DNA of 64,000 bases from Undaria pinnatifida (lineage: Eukaryota; Sar; Phaeophyceae; Laminariales; Alariaceae). Positions 49,243 through 60,690 of the stretch are shown in pieces. The stretch lies in contig JABAKD010000014.1 in assembly GCA_012845835.1 (NCBI GenBank), forward strand, positions 6,855,396 to 6,919,395, given 5' to 3'. The first letter of the stretch is position 1. Every line of letters starts with the position of its first letter. The notes beneath the pieces were generated by a model that was not told the DNA's origin, made no database searches, and saw only the letters and a program-made list of their open reading frames with translations. The position numbers and the translations under genes were made by a program.

Positions 49243-49619
49243 GTGCGCGAACCGTATTCGCTCGTGATCTGTGCATTTTTTTTGCGGTGGGCGCTGTATT
49301 ACCTTTTTTAGTGTTGTTTTATATATTTGACAGAAAGCACACGGACGCCGTGCAGCAACACGATAGTCTAGGTTAAATATGTGAATCAAGCGGATTTCGT
49401 GCAACAGCAGCAGTAGTACAAGCATCATGATAAGTAGTAGAGGCAGCAGTAGCGGCAGTAAAGTAGACCCTTGAAATGGCAAAAGCTCGAATTTCAAAGT
49501 CCAGCGGTGTGTTCTCCATGCAAGAACCGGTGTCAATAGTTGTTCTTTGATATGTGTTCGATGGTACGGTCTCCTGAAAACAATATAGATATAAGCTGAC
49601 ATCAGGGACGTCTATAACC

Positions 49620-50010
49620 TGGTCCCGGTGATAACCCGTGTACCGGTTGTATCCCGAATATTATAACGGATGCCGTTTGTAACAGGGTTATAGTCGATAT
49701 CGGTCATAAGCGGTTATTATAACCGATGCCGGTTATTATAACCGACGCCGGTTATAACCGGGCTATGGCCGGTACCGAGCTCGTCGGCTAGGGCACTCGG
49801 GCGACGGTAGTAATGTTTTCGCCTCTCTTATCCTCTGAATAAAAACGCCTCCGCATTCAACGGAACCCCTACGTTTTTACCATCACCGGTACCGAACTCG
49901 TCGGCTAGGGTATCGGGGCAACTTTGGTTACTTTTCGTCTCCCCTGTCCCCTAAATTCAAACGCCTGCGTATTCAATGGAACCCCTACATTTTGTTCAGC
50001 AGCAAAGCAG
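49620..50010. repeat. Palindromic and tandem repeat block (unit 3)
   Basis: Near-identical counterpart of 25,385-25,780, in the presumed intron between the candidate exons at 49,112 and 50,242. Confidence 0.6.
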
Positions 50011-50241
50011 CAGAGCTCGTTATTTGACATCAACTTATTGGCGGACATAACCGCTAGATGCCGGAGAACGCTGATTTCGGGTTAAAACCCGTAAGTGCCG
50101 ACCTCAGCACCAGTTTTCAGACACCCCTGGCTAGCATTTCACCTCTTCATTGCACTAATAGCAATCGGTGGTTCTACTTCTCTGTCTCGTCGTATGTCCT
50201 TATCGCGGCGCCCTTCTTTTCGCTCGCACCGCATTCAACAG

Positions 50242-50283
50242 GAGGGTGTGGACGTGGAGGCGATGAAGAGATTTTTCCCGTAA
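50242..50283 (+). CDS. Candidate terminal exon (unit 3) with a coding-like tail beyond the stop
   Basis: Counterpart of 26,023-26,064. The internal TAA is at 50,281-50,283 and the second stop at 50,374-50,376. One residue differs in the tail (Pro to Gln). Confidence 0.35.
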   Translation, partial: EGVDVEAMKRFFP

Positions 50284-52065
50284 GGCCAGCTGTTGCCCGT
50301 GGAGTTCCAAGCGGGAGGCATGAGGGCGTTCAGTGGCATCGAATTACCCGAGATGGGAGGTAACGCACTTGGCTAAAGTAATAAAGGTATTCAGCCAAGT
50401 CGAGACGGGGGGTCCCTCTGTTTGTTGCCCCTGTAGCTTCGAAAGTCGCATGCGCTCGAAAGAACAGTTGCCCGCTCTTGCAGCTTCGTGTTTGTTGAAA
50501 AGTAGATGAAAGCGATGGAATTAGTACAGTAGGATTGGGCAGTATAGACCAATGAACCGACTTCTCCTACGAGTACACAATGAGAGTTGACTCTGGCTTT
50601 GTACTGGTCACTCACTCACACGCGGGATGCTGGGGTGTTGCGTCTCTGTGATTATCAATAGTTGTATCCTGTCCGTTGGTTGCCTTCTGACTTAAGTGGG
50701 GATGGAACCGTTCATTCAGGTAGGCGATACGCCTGCCAGGCAAAACGGGGACAAGAGTGCTATGATAAATCAAAACGCCGCTACGGGGGAGGGGGGATAC
50801 CATAGCATTTTTAGCCAGTGAACCATAGGGGCAACCTTTTCTTGGTCTGCAGCACCTTCTGTGTAATGGCTGTCACATCGCTCAATCGCCAAACCTTAAT
50901 TAACCCGTGTACGACCCAAAAATAAATATCCCACGACAATTCCAAGTATTTTGTACTCCATTTTTTTGTCGCAGTTTTTCAGGGTTATTAGCCTGCTCAC
51001 TGAGCCATTGCGTTCCCTTTTTCCTTCATTTTTTGTTTTTTTCTTTGCTTCTCATGTAGGGCTGTTTTCGGTTGCGCTTTGTTTCCCCGGTAGATTGGTT
51101 TCTGTGGACGATTTTGTTGGTTAGTGTTCCGCCTCTTCGTGTTGCGCTTTGTAGGCGTTCGATTTGTGGCGGCTGCTTTCATCGCACGATCCATCCATCC
51201 TTCCTTCCTTCCTTCGTTCCTTCCTTCCTTCCTTCCTTCCTCCCTCCCGCCGTTGATAGAGGCTTTCCGCTTTTTCTCCGTCGATTCATCGAAGCAAACA
51301 AGCTGAAAAATTATGTGCTGCTGCATCTGTGGTGTTTCACAAGCCATAAGCAGCCGCAGTACGCACTGGCCCGATGTTTTACCGCCCCCGGTCTCCACTC
51401 CCTTGCTTTCCCCTCATCCCCTTGACTCCCCTGCTCCCACCCCCCTTTGACCCCAACCCTCCCCCACCCCTTAGAGTCATCCCTCTACCGCCCTCTTATA
51501 TCCCTCCCTCCACCCCCTCTTGCATCCCCACTCACCCACCCACCCCATGCAGTTCCCTTCCGCCCACCCTTACACCCCTCCCCCCTTCCCCCCTTGCACC
51601 CCTTCCCCCCTTACCTCCCCTTCACCCCTCTCTTTTCACCTCTTTCTCCCCCCCGCCGCCCCGTACCCCCCCCCCGCTTGAAAAGCGGCTATGGTATACC
51701 ATACTTCGAAGTATAGCCTTAAGACTACGGCTATGCATGAAATGAGTACCCCCCCCTCCCTCTTCCCGTACCCCCCTCCCCCCCCTACCCATTGATGGCG
51801 CTTGCAGATGTAGGAGACGACATGATAATCGCGATTAGCTGCGTCACGGGTGGGCTACTGACCCTAACCCGGACCAAAGGAGCAGCAACATCGGTTGCCA
51901 CGTGATACATGGCCTTCTGTTAATACTGACTATTGTGATTTTACCTGGTATGCTAAACGAGGGGGGGGGGGGGGGGGTAGAAGGAGAGAGAGAGAAAGCG
52001 AGAGGAGGGGGAGGGGGGAGAGGGAGAAAGACGGAGATGTAGGAAGGGAGGAGGCCCGTGCTATG

Positions 52066-53224
52066 CTAGAGGTACAGTACGTCTTGTTTCATGGCTGATG
52101 GGGTTCCTGAATTAGACGAGCAAACTAGCCAACATCGCTGTAATACCATTCGTGTTGTGCAACCTAGTTGGGTGTCGTTGTGTGTATAGGTATGTTGTAG
52201 TATCATGCGGTAACGCCTCTTCATCGGGTTAGGGATGCCATTTTCATTTTTTTCCCGAGTCAGGTTCTGGTGAGGTATGTAGCTCCTCTGCTGTATTGTA
52301 TGTATCTGTGGTGACGCCTCTCATAAAGGGTAGGTGCACCTCTGTCGTTTCATTCCTCAGAGAGGGACAGAGAGGGACAGAGGCGGACAGAGACGGACAG
52401 GGCAGGAGGGAAGGGGAGGGGAGGGAGAAATATGGGAAAGGAGAAGGAGAGCAAGGGTGAAAGAAAGGCCAATGTAAAGACTCCTTTTATTGCCACTCGG
52501 TGTGGTTTTTCTTACCTACTACTGATGTTTCCAAGTATATTCTACAGCGGTATCTCGTGGACACAGGCGATTTGGTGCCGACATGAGGTGGGACGACAAG
52601 GGGCTGTGTGATGGTGTCCGATGTTGCCAGGAAGGTGTCAAACGAGCAAAAAAACACAAGTGTGGTATACCTGTCCTGTTTCTCCTCCTCGGTCCCCATG
52701 GCTTGGCTTTTATCGAGCGTATCGCATGCGATGACAATTGAACTAACGAGCAGTGGGTATACCGAACTCTCACGTGCGATGAACGGTTCATTGCGAAGGC
52801 AACACAAGCACGCTGCTCCATACTCGATATATTTACAGTCCCACTCGTACATACTACAAAAACTGACGGGGGCCACATTTGTTTTTTACAACGTTGAGCT
52901 TCCGTGCTTTTCGGTTTCAGAATATGCACCGCCACACCAAGGTACCATTGGATTGTATTGTTTGTTGCGCTGTGCCAACGAAATATTTGGCATGGACGCG
53001 TTTTTGAGCGAGTTATATTGAAGAGAGCAAATCGCGCGAGAGGTCTATACACCATTCAAATAAAGTGAAAACGATGGCACCCCCCTTTTTTTCGTCCTTT
53101 TTTTTTGCCGTTTTTCGTCTTTATTATCTCACCTTCACTTTTCAATTTGTGGACAAGGTGTGGCCCCCGGTACACGGCTTCATTATTTTATCGCGCAGAG
53201 GCTTCAGCATTCCCACGCCGTAGC
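52066..53224 (-). pseudogene. Gene B (unit 3): diverged copy with a disrupted first segment
   Basis: Segments corresponding to the unit 2 locus are recognisable, with a stop at 52,066. The first segment has lost a block near 53,162 and then reads into a stop. The second segment has six amino acid changes and no length change. An indel of about 4 bp falls between segments 2 and 3, which fits an intron there. The acceptor of the last segment reads GAG instead of CAG. Confidence 0.35.
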
Positions 53225-53389
53225 CTGAGTGCACTGTTCGTTTTACGTCCGTGACATCGTTTGGTGAAAAGAAAATGGCTTGTTGTCAAGACTGATGAAG
53301 ACGACACACATACATGCCAATCAAATAGCGCAGGGTATACACAGCGATCAAGCAGGCGAGAAGAAGTGCCCTTTTCTCGACGGCCTCGA

Positions 53390-53391
53390 GC

Positions 53392-53452
<61 letters not shown>

Positions 53453-53505
53453 TTAATAGCAATATAGCAACATAGTCATAGTAGTATTAGTAGTAGAGTA
53501 TGCGA
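53390..53505. repeat. TAG/CTA microsatellite, expanded and interrupted (unit 3)
   Basis: More than twenty TAG units with TGG, GAA and ATA interruptions, at the same place as the shorter tracts in units 1 and 2. Confidence 0.9.
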
Positions 53506-54477
53506 CACGTGCTACGACGGTTATAGTGCAACAATTTCTTTCTGAAGAGGCTGCTCAGGACTGACTTGATATACTACTCTTTACCTCACACAAAGAAAAA
53601 ATATTTGGAATTATTTAAGCTGAAAATGGAGCCCGATGACGAAAGCCCATGGCCTAGGCGTAAAAATTATTCACAGAGTAAGAAACAAGATTGGCCCTCC
53701 ACCGAATTTGAAATATGGAATCCCGTCATTCAGAAAAGAAAAAAATGCCAAAATTGGCCACCTCCATCCTCGTCATGCTTAGCTCATGGATGCTGAAGAT
53801 GATGCCGGCCCTGCGTTGAGTGTGGGATGCACCACCAATTAATCGACACGTACGACAACAACAGCGAGTGATAGTGTGAATTCGTGTTGGTTTTTTGGTC
53901 CAAAAGCGCGAGCGCGAAAACGTCTATAAACCCCTAAGTTCTAACCCGCGCCTCGATACTAGTGGGTAGCACTTTTCGGCCTACAGTCTAAACATTTTCC
54001 AAATGGCGGGGAACCTTGACTCAAAATCGTCGGAAACAAGCTGGTTGTGCTTTGTATTGGACGCATGGTACGGCAGAGGTATCAGTTTTCGTCTGAAATG
54101 AATGGTTTCTCAATGACGGGGCTCCTTATTAACACAAAATCGTCGGAAATAGGCCTTTTTTCTCATTACTCTCGTTAGTGTACCTTGGCCATGGGACTTC
54201 TTCATCCGGTAGCAGTGTTATTTTGCTCCAAATCAGTTTGTGGGGGAGGTTTTAAGCTAGCTCCCAAATTGAGGAATCTCAGAAGAAAAGTGGTGCACCT
54301 TTATCGTAGCACGTGCGCGTCATTGCAAGCCCACGGGGTTGTTGGTCAGATTGCACTTTCAGTTTTTGCTCACGGTTTCTTCTTCGAGTGTTATCAATAT
54401 TAGTAGACTAGTCACACATTAAATAAGATATAAGTAAGAAAAATGTTGTTTTATCAATATTTTCATGTTCGTGTTAG

Positions 54478-56620
54478 AGTACCCAGTGCGGGGGAAAACA
54501 TTTTTTTTGGGCCATTTTCCCACTTGATTTAGACTACCCCCCTTGTCTAGGAAAAAATGGGTCGTCACTTTTCACTTGATTCTAAAGTACCTCCTCCGTC
54601 TAAAATATACGTATCTGCGGAGTATCAACTTGTTTTTTGTGGACAGCACTCTGATTTTTTCACGCAATATTCCAAGTAAGTGCAATATTCACATTCGAAA
54701 AATCTATTTTACGTATGTACAGCTAGGCACAACAACACTAATTCAAAATATTCAAACTCCAGAGCCAAACATATTAAAACACACGCCGCGCATACACCAC
54801 CACACTAGTCTACAGCCAGAAGCCCCCCACCGGCATCAACCACTCACCCGCTCGGAACGATGGCTTGTCGATCACCAACCCTGCACAGCTGTCACGCATG
54901 CCAAAGACCATGTCCATGCCGGTACCACCACCACCACCATCCTCCGTCACAGCGCCCGAATTGCAGGGAACCTTAAAGGACACCTCCTCCGCGACGACGC
55001 TGCAGCTGTTCACCTGTGAGACCGGGGGTGGACGCGACGAAGGGGAAAAACTGCAGATAATTTGAAAAGACGCCCCTCCCCCGTCCGCGGCGACGCTGCA
55101 GCTATTCACGGGTGAGGTCGGGGATGAACGCGATAAGGGCAAAGAACTGTAGGGAACTTCGAACACCACCTCCCCCACCTTGGCGGAGGCGCTGCAGCTG
55201 CTCACTGGCGACGTCGTGGGTGCACGTGCTGAAGTCGATGCAGTGTCTTGCTGATACACCGCCGCTGATGCTGACGCCGACGCTGGCGGCATGGATGCTG
55301 GTGCTGACGGTGTGGACGATGATGCTGACGGCGATGGCGTGCTGTCAAGGTCCACGACGTCACAAGCACTCGGTGTTGGCGGCGTACTGCCAAGGTCCTC
55401 CACGGTCTTAGCACTCCACGGCACCCTAGCCAGCTCTTCGCACAGGTGCTCAATGACGAGGTCGAGCGAGATGCACTCATCATCGAAGTCCTCGAGGTAC
55501 TCCTTGCGGATCTTGGCGAGCTTACCGATGGAGGGGGCAGCCGCAGTCCGCATAATGCCTCCATCCTCGAAAGGATCGCCGCCCGCCAGATAGGACTCAA
55601 TCACCACGCCGCAAATTGCTTTGGCCCCCCACTTGAACACCTTGAGGCCTATCTCACGCTTGTTTGGCGGGCAGAGGCCTACAGCGGTCGGGAGGTGGGT
55701 GAGGCATTCGGTCGGGGTAAGCTCCGGTGGAGGCCCGGCCGGCTCGAGTTCGATCGTAGCGGAGGAGAGGTCGACGAGCTCGAAGGATACTGCGCTGGCG
55801 TCTTTTGGCGCTTCAAAATCTCTCGCGTCGTCGGTTACATAGTAGCACTCGACTTCGTCAACGTCGCTCGAGGAATCGAACTCGTTCGAGTAGTCGTCGT
55901 AGTCGGATTCGTAAACGTCGCTCGAGCCATCGAAGCCGTTTGAGTTGTCGTAGAAGTCGGATTCGTAAACGTCGCTAGAGCCATCGAAGTCGCTGTCATC
56001 ATCATTTCGAGAAAATTCGTAGATACCATCATCATTATCACCGTCAAGCACTTCATCATCGCCATCGTAGGAGTCGTAGGAGATGTCGGAAGCGCACTCA
56101 TCAAGATCATCATCGCCATCGTCGAAACAAGAGTCGGCGGAGATGTCAGGAGCCCCACCCTCCCAACCCTCACCATGATCGCAAGAAGACCCAGCGGAGG
56201 TTTCAGAAGCACCACCATCACCAAGATCATCCATGCAAAACGAGTCGCCAGAGATATCGGACGCACGCTCGTCCCAACTACTGCCATCATCGAAGGAGGC
56301 GTGGTCGGGCTCGAGATCATCATGGCCGTTGGACTCGTAGTCATCGTCGCTGATGGTATACTCATGGTTGATGGAGTCGTCGGTGATGGTGCTCTCGTGG
56401 TCGTCGTTGTCGCTCGAGGTGTCGGATGCGTCCGTGTAGCGTACATCCTCAGCTTCGACAGTGTAGCACTCGTCGTCGCTGACGATGCTCTCGGCATGGT
56501 AGCCATCGCTGATGGTGCACTCGTTGTCGCCGTCAACACCGATGATGTTCTCGTCATGAGAGTCGTTGCTGATCGTGCTCTCGTCGTCCGAGTCGTCGTT
56601 GGAGATGTCGGTATCTCTGT
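54478..56620. repeat. Unit 4: older, diverged partial copy
   Basis: From about 54,478 the sequence matches the stretch of units 2 and 3 that begins about 2 kb into the unit (near 16,700 and 38,220) and follows it through exon 3 of gene A. It carries many more substitutions and indels than units 1-3 have among themselves. Similarity ends near 56,610-56,620, inside the 5' part of exon 3. It therefore lacks exons 1, 2, 4 and 5 of gene A. Confidence 0.8.
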
Positions 56621-56627
56621 CTCTCTT
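54848..56627 (-). pseudogene. Gene A (unit 4): exon 3 remnant of a diverged paralogue
   Basis: The frame is open from about 56,627 to 54,810 and clearly matches exon 3, including the acidic repeats, the GLKVFKWGAKAICGVV module, the Ser/Pro linker and the GTGAGT donor after 54,848. The first ~20 residues of exon 3 are replaced by unrelated sequence, and exons 4 and 5 are absent because the 3' side is deleted at 54.43 kb. Before the donor, the short Cys-Ser / Ser-Phe-x-Val-Pro module that occurs once in units 2 and 3 is repeated about three times. If transcribed, reading through the donor would add 11 residues to a stop at 54,810. Confidence 0.6.
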
Positions 56628-56704
56628 CTACAGTGAGTACTATTAGCAGTGTTTCTCGTATCATATAATATTATAGGCCGGCTATTCGTGGTATCAAAGC
56701 CTGC

Positions 56705-56949
56705 ATGGGGCATGTCGTCTGCACGTTCCCCTTTACGAACGGCGTGTCTCTCAGAACAACCATTACTGTGTTAGACGCTGTTGTTCTCGTTTGTTTCGTG
56801 ACACAACTCATTTATTTTTTTGTTGATTCTTGCTATGTCAAGAGCGCATATAGCTGGGGAGCAGTACCCAACGGCGAGGACGGTAGAAGCAATAAGATTG
56901 AAGACAGATTTCTGTATATCCGAGGATCTAAGGTGAGGCTCGGACATAC
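56705..56949 (+). CDS. Candidate exon with a hydrophobic segment, unrecognised
   Basis: From ATG 56,705 the frame runs through one strongly hydrophobic stretch (TVLDAVVLVCFVTQLIYFFV), then NGEDGRSNKIEDRFLYIRG, to a GTGAGG donor after 56,949. The second half could also be a separate exon after the CAG at 56,860. No downstream exon was identified and no homologue is recognised, so this is weak. Confidence 0.25.
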
Positions 56950-58139
56950 TTCAGAGAATGTTTGACTGAGACTACTGGCTGCTGTTTGGTCTGAAGTTTT
57001 CCGACTACGGCTCGCCATCACCATCATGATGAGCAGCAGCAGCAGCAGCAGCACACCTCACAACCTTGATTGGTACTGACCAGTACATACCATGCGTGCA
57101 TATACTATGCACCTGGGAGTCGGGTCCCGCTGGGCCTTTAGCAAAGTCTTTGCGTGTCAAGTGCTTCACACAAATGTTAACAATAACCAGAGTCGATACC
57201 ACGTATACGACGAGGAGACAGCTGCTTGCCACGTTGTCTCATCTTCGAGCCGATCGTCGATTACTTTCATTGAGCGCCGATTGCTTGTTCTTCGTCGGGG
57301 GCATTACCCGACGTGGCACTCATGCGCGCGATGGGTACGTACTGCTGCCAGCAGCCAGAGCAGAGAGGTATGCGAATCATGAACGAACGCACAGTATTGC
57401 CCATACAAACCTAATAGGTGGTGGCTGTGATCCTGATGGTATGACGCCTGGAGGCGTATGCAGCACCCCGTGGCAACGAGAAAGTGAAGGCACCGACTTC
57501 AGAATCAGACAACCGTTCCTCCGAGAGATTCCGTCATACTTCGAAGTGTGAATAGTATAACACGCAAGATAGCACACACTTCCTCGGTCGATTTCCCAAC
57601 TTGATTTTTTTCTCGTCAACGGGGAGGGTGCAGCGGCCGAGCGGTGCGCGTACGCAAAAATATCTCAACGGGATCTTTCCAGAGCCTCCTTCTTCGTCGT
57701 GGGCGCTCTCCTAGGTTACGGACCGGAGTCGCCCTTGGTAAAATTGGCCCGTTGACCCTGGCATTATCCAAGGGGGTCATTGACTTATACCTTCGAAGAG
57801 GAACACATCTGTAAAAACGCGCGGTCGGGGTATCAAGCAGCCTGCAATGATGAGGGGGTACAGGCCGACATGCCGACCGAAGAAATTGATCATGAACGGT
57901 CGAGCATCCGATCCACGAAAAATCTTGCAAAATTCAGTTGACCCACAGGTCCGCGTGTTGTCGTCTTTCGCGTCAAAACATTCTTCCTACCCATAATCGA
58001 CATCCAGCACACCCACATACCGTCCTGCTTTTTCTTTCTCTAGACAGATACGCGCTCTGTAGGCACAGCAGTCATGAACAACGTGAACGAGCAAAGCAAC
58101 GACCTGATCAAAGGGTATCTCCTTCTTTTTGGTATATTC

Positions 58140-58760
58140 TTTGGACCTCTGATTGTTGTCGTTGTTGTCTCACGTTAACTCACTTGTCAAACATGTAGAG
58201 TCCTTGGTCACACAAAGGTGCTGGAGCCCTAGGAAGATCCGAAAAACCAAATGAAATCAAAATTCGTCCGGGAAATACTACGCTTTTCTGCCTAAAAACG
58301 CACGATACGAAGAAGGCGTACGAGTTAAATGGTCCAATGTGCAAACTGAATTCACTTGGCCGCGGGTATCCACTCAACTATGGTATGATGTTGTTGCTGT
58401 TGTCGTTGTTCTCACATTAACTCAAATAATCAAGTCCGTGGTCACAGGACAGGCTCCAGTCACTGGAGCTGAGGAATACATCAGGGAAAAAACACAAGCC
58501 GAAGGTGGTAGACGCATATATCACAGCTGACGCAATTCATGCCTCCACCAGAAACATATGAAAGTGAAGTCGGGAGTCAGCCTACGATGGTCAATACTGG
58601 TGCATACGTCTCACAACTCGCGCCTGCAAAAACCGACTATACCGCTTGCCATCCAAGAAAGACTACCACGTATATATTGCACGTAGTACCTATCTCTACG
58701 CATACGCACGACAGACACAAGTCAATTGGAAAAACAAAACAAAGAAAAGAACTGAAGCTA
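58140..58760. repeat. Decayed copies of a unit segment outside the array
   Basis: 58,395-58,440 and 58,615-58,745 match 23,535-23,700 of unit 2 (TTGTTCTCACATTAACTC, then the stretch ending CAAGTCAATTGGAAAAA), split by about 170 bp of other sequence. A second, shorter match lies at 58,155-58,215. These are old fragments of the same repeat family. Confidence 0.6.
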
Positions 58761-59094
58761 AAGGAACGGAATGAAAAAGACAAGAAAGCAAAGAAACGGA
58801 AAAGGACAGGAAAGAAAAGAAAAAACAGGAAAATCAAGAGAAGACAAGACAAGAAGAGGAAGCAAGGAAAGGAAAAGAGACAAAATGTCATACTAGCAGA
58901 CCCTAGGAACTGTCTAAAGACGGCATTGGGCTCATAGAGGGTACATCAAGTGCATCATCAATGGCACTGGGGAGAGAACGCAACATGACGAAGAAGTCAG
59001 GGCGGTCTTACACTATCTTGTGACGGCCATTGGAAGGCCCACAAATTTCAAGACAATGATGGCCAGACCCAGACTTCAGTCTCTTGGGCATGAC

Positions 59095-59255
59095 GCCCCC
59101 CCTCTCCCCCCCCCCCCCTCCTCCCTTTCCCCCTCCCCCCCCCCCCCCCCTTCCCCCCTCCCCCCTCCCCCCCCCCCCTTCCCCCTCCTCTCCTTCCCCC
59201 TTCCCTCCTTCCCCCTCCCCCCCTTCCTCTTCCCCCCCTTCCCCCTCCCCCCGGC
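59095..59255. repeat. Homopyrimidine/homopurine tract, ~160 bp
   Basis: Almost pure C and T on the plus strand with CCCCTTCC repeats. Similar tracts precede splice acceptors elsewhere in the window, so it may be an intron pyrimidine tract on the plus strand or a coded Gly-rich run on the minus strand. Confidence 0.8.
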
Positions 59256-59415
59256 CGCTTAAAGATGCCGACGGTGGATGGCGCTGCCGCAGCCTTTGCG
59301 CGTCGCTCTGCAGCTTTGCGTCTCTCCGTTTCATGCCAATTCCGCATGAACAACTCGGCTCCCTCCTCTTCTCGTCGAAACCATCTGCCGGCCTTCTGAG
59401 CAGCCTTTCGCCTCC
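59252..59415 (-). CDS. Candidate exon, charged helical segment, unrecognised
   Basis: After a TTCTAAG acceptor the minus strand is open for 54 codons: KAAQKAGRWFRREEEG, then MRNWHETERRKAAERRAK, then AAAAPSTVGIFKRP. The frame continues into a Gly/Arg run made by the adjacent G-rich tract. A basic-acidic helix followed by a short hydrophobic patch recalls leader regions of some transposon proteins, but this is only an impression. The opposite strand has a 44-codon ATG frame (59,265-59,399) that is less convincing. Confidence 0.3.
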
Positions 59416-59829
59416 CTTAGAATTTTATTCCAAAAACCGACATATCCTCGTTCAGATGAGCCATCCAGTCCTTCTCTTGCCCCCCTGAGTAGCCCTTACC
59501 CCCAACAAGCTCCCCAAACATCACCCTCTGTGGCAGACGCTCCTCCCCCATACGTGCTGCGAATTCCGCAAACAATAGACGTCCTTAATTTTTTTTTTTA
59601 TAAAATACCAACACCAACCATTATAGTGGAGAAAAACAAAAAAATATAGACTATACATATATATATGCTTTAAACAAAAGAATAGGACCCCTAAAAATCA
59701 CCCACAATGTATATTACAAGTACCACCAACGCAGCTTGCAAATATGATTATTGACCCGAAATTCGTCGAACTCACGGCTGACGTCCTCAAAATACATATA
59801 TATATATATAAAATCATTCTTTGTTTCAG

Positions 59830-60570
59830 GGATTCGGTCAGGAGTATTTTTTCGTCTCGGCCTATAAGTATGCGATTCGCGGAACTGGAATTCTCGGTCA
59901 AATAGCTTCGTTCGAGCGCCGGTTTCGGGGGGGCAGCTCCAACGCCCCTCGCCCTGCCGTGTCCGTTCCGCACATCGACGTGAACGCGGACGGATGCCCA
60001 GCGAGACAAGCGAGATGTTGCAAAAACACCGCATGTCAAGGAGGAATTCCGGAGATTTTGGTTGTATCTTAATGTCTGCAGCGCCTGGATGATTTACAAA
60101 ATTGGCATCATTCCCAAACGGTAGTTAGTTGCTATTGTAATGTTTTTAATTTTGCGGTGGCATACTCTCCAGCGTTTGTTTTGCTTGACGTCTGCAGGGC
60201 TTGAGCGTCTGTTTGTTTTGCATGACGTCTGCAGGGCTTGAACAAATGAAACACGTAAAAGTCTTCGGGGGGCGGTTCCAACGGGAAAAAGTCTTCGGGG
60301 GGCGGCTCCAATGCCCCTCGTCCTTCCTTATCCGTTGGGCACCTCGACGTGAACGCGGATGGATGCTGAGCGAGACAAGAGAGAAGTTGTCAAAATATTG
60401 TATTTTGATGAGGTAATCTTGCGACTTCGGTTGTATCTTAACGTCTTCAGCGTCTGGATAAATTTCCAAAATTGGCATCATTTCCAAACGTTAGGTAGTT
60501 GCTAAAGTTTTGAATTTTGCGGTGGTATTCTCTCGAGCGTTGGGTTTGCTTGACGTCTGCAGGGCTTGAC
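59830..60570. repeat. Two diverged direct repeats of ~0.35-0.4 kb
   Basis: Shared landmarks in order: a GGGGGG(C)AGCTCCAA-like start, CCCCTCG, ACGTGAACGCGGA, GAGACAAG, GGTTGTATCTTAA, AAATTGGCATCAT, TTTTGCGGTGG and TTGCTTGACGTCTGCAGGG. The first copy spans about 59,925-60,235 and the second about 60,285-60,570, with an extra partial copy of the start and end between them. Non-coding. Confidence 0.65.
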
Positions 60571-60690
60571 CGCGTATTATAATACCAGTTACACTGATCG
60601 TCAATTTTTCATCGAGTGTTGCTTACTTACGCTCTCACGCTATCCGCAAGTCAATTCGTGCACAACAAAACAAAAAATTGTACGAGTACG

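Larger units (their letters stand above)
36262..54432. repeat. Tandem unit 3 of the array, 3' truncated, with retrotransposon insertion
   Basis: Collinear with unit 2 from 36,262. The offset is 21,520 at first, about 21,640 just before the reverse transcriptase insertion and about 24,220 just after it. Similarity stops near 54,432, shortly after the bases matching 30,145 in unit 2. The equivalents of 30.15-36.26 kb are missing. The gene A part is almost identical to unit 2, whereas the gene B part (52-54.4 kb) is visibly more diverged from units 1 and 2, so the unit looks mosaic. Confidence 0.9.

Noticed and set aside
57066-57551. 161-codon plus-strand frame
   Set aside because: No recognised motif, no splice sites at its ends, and a CAG microsatellite just upstream. 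Codon content looks random in the first half; kept only as unassigned sequence.
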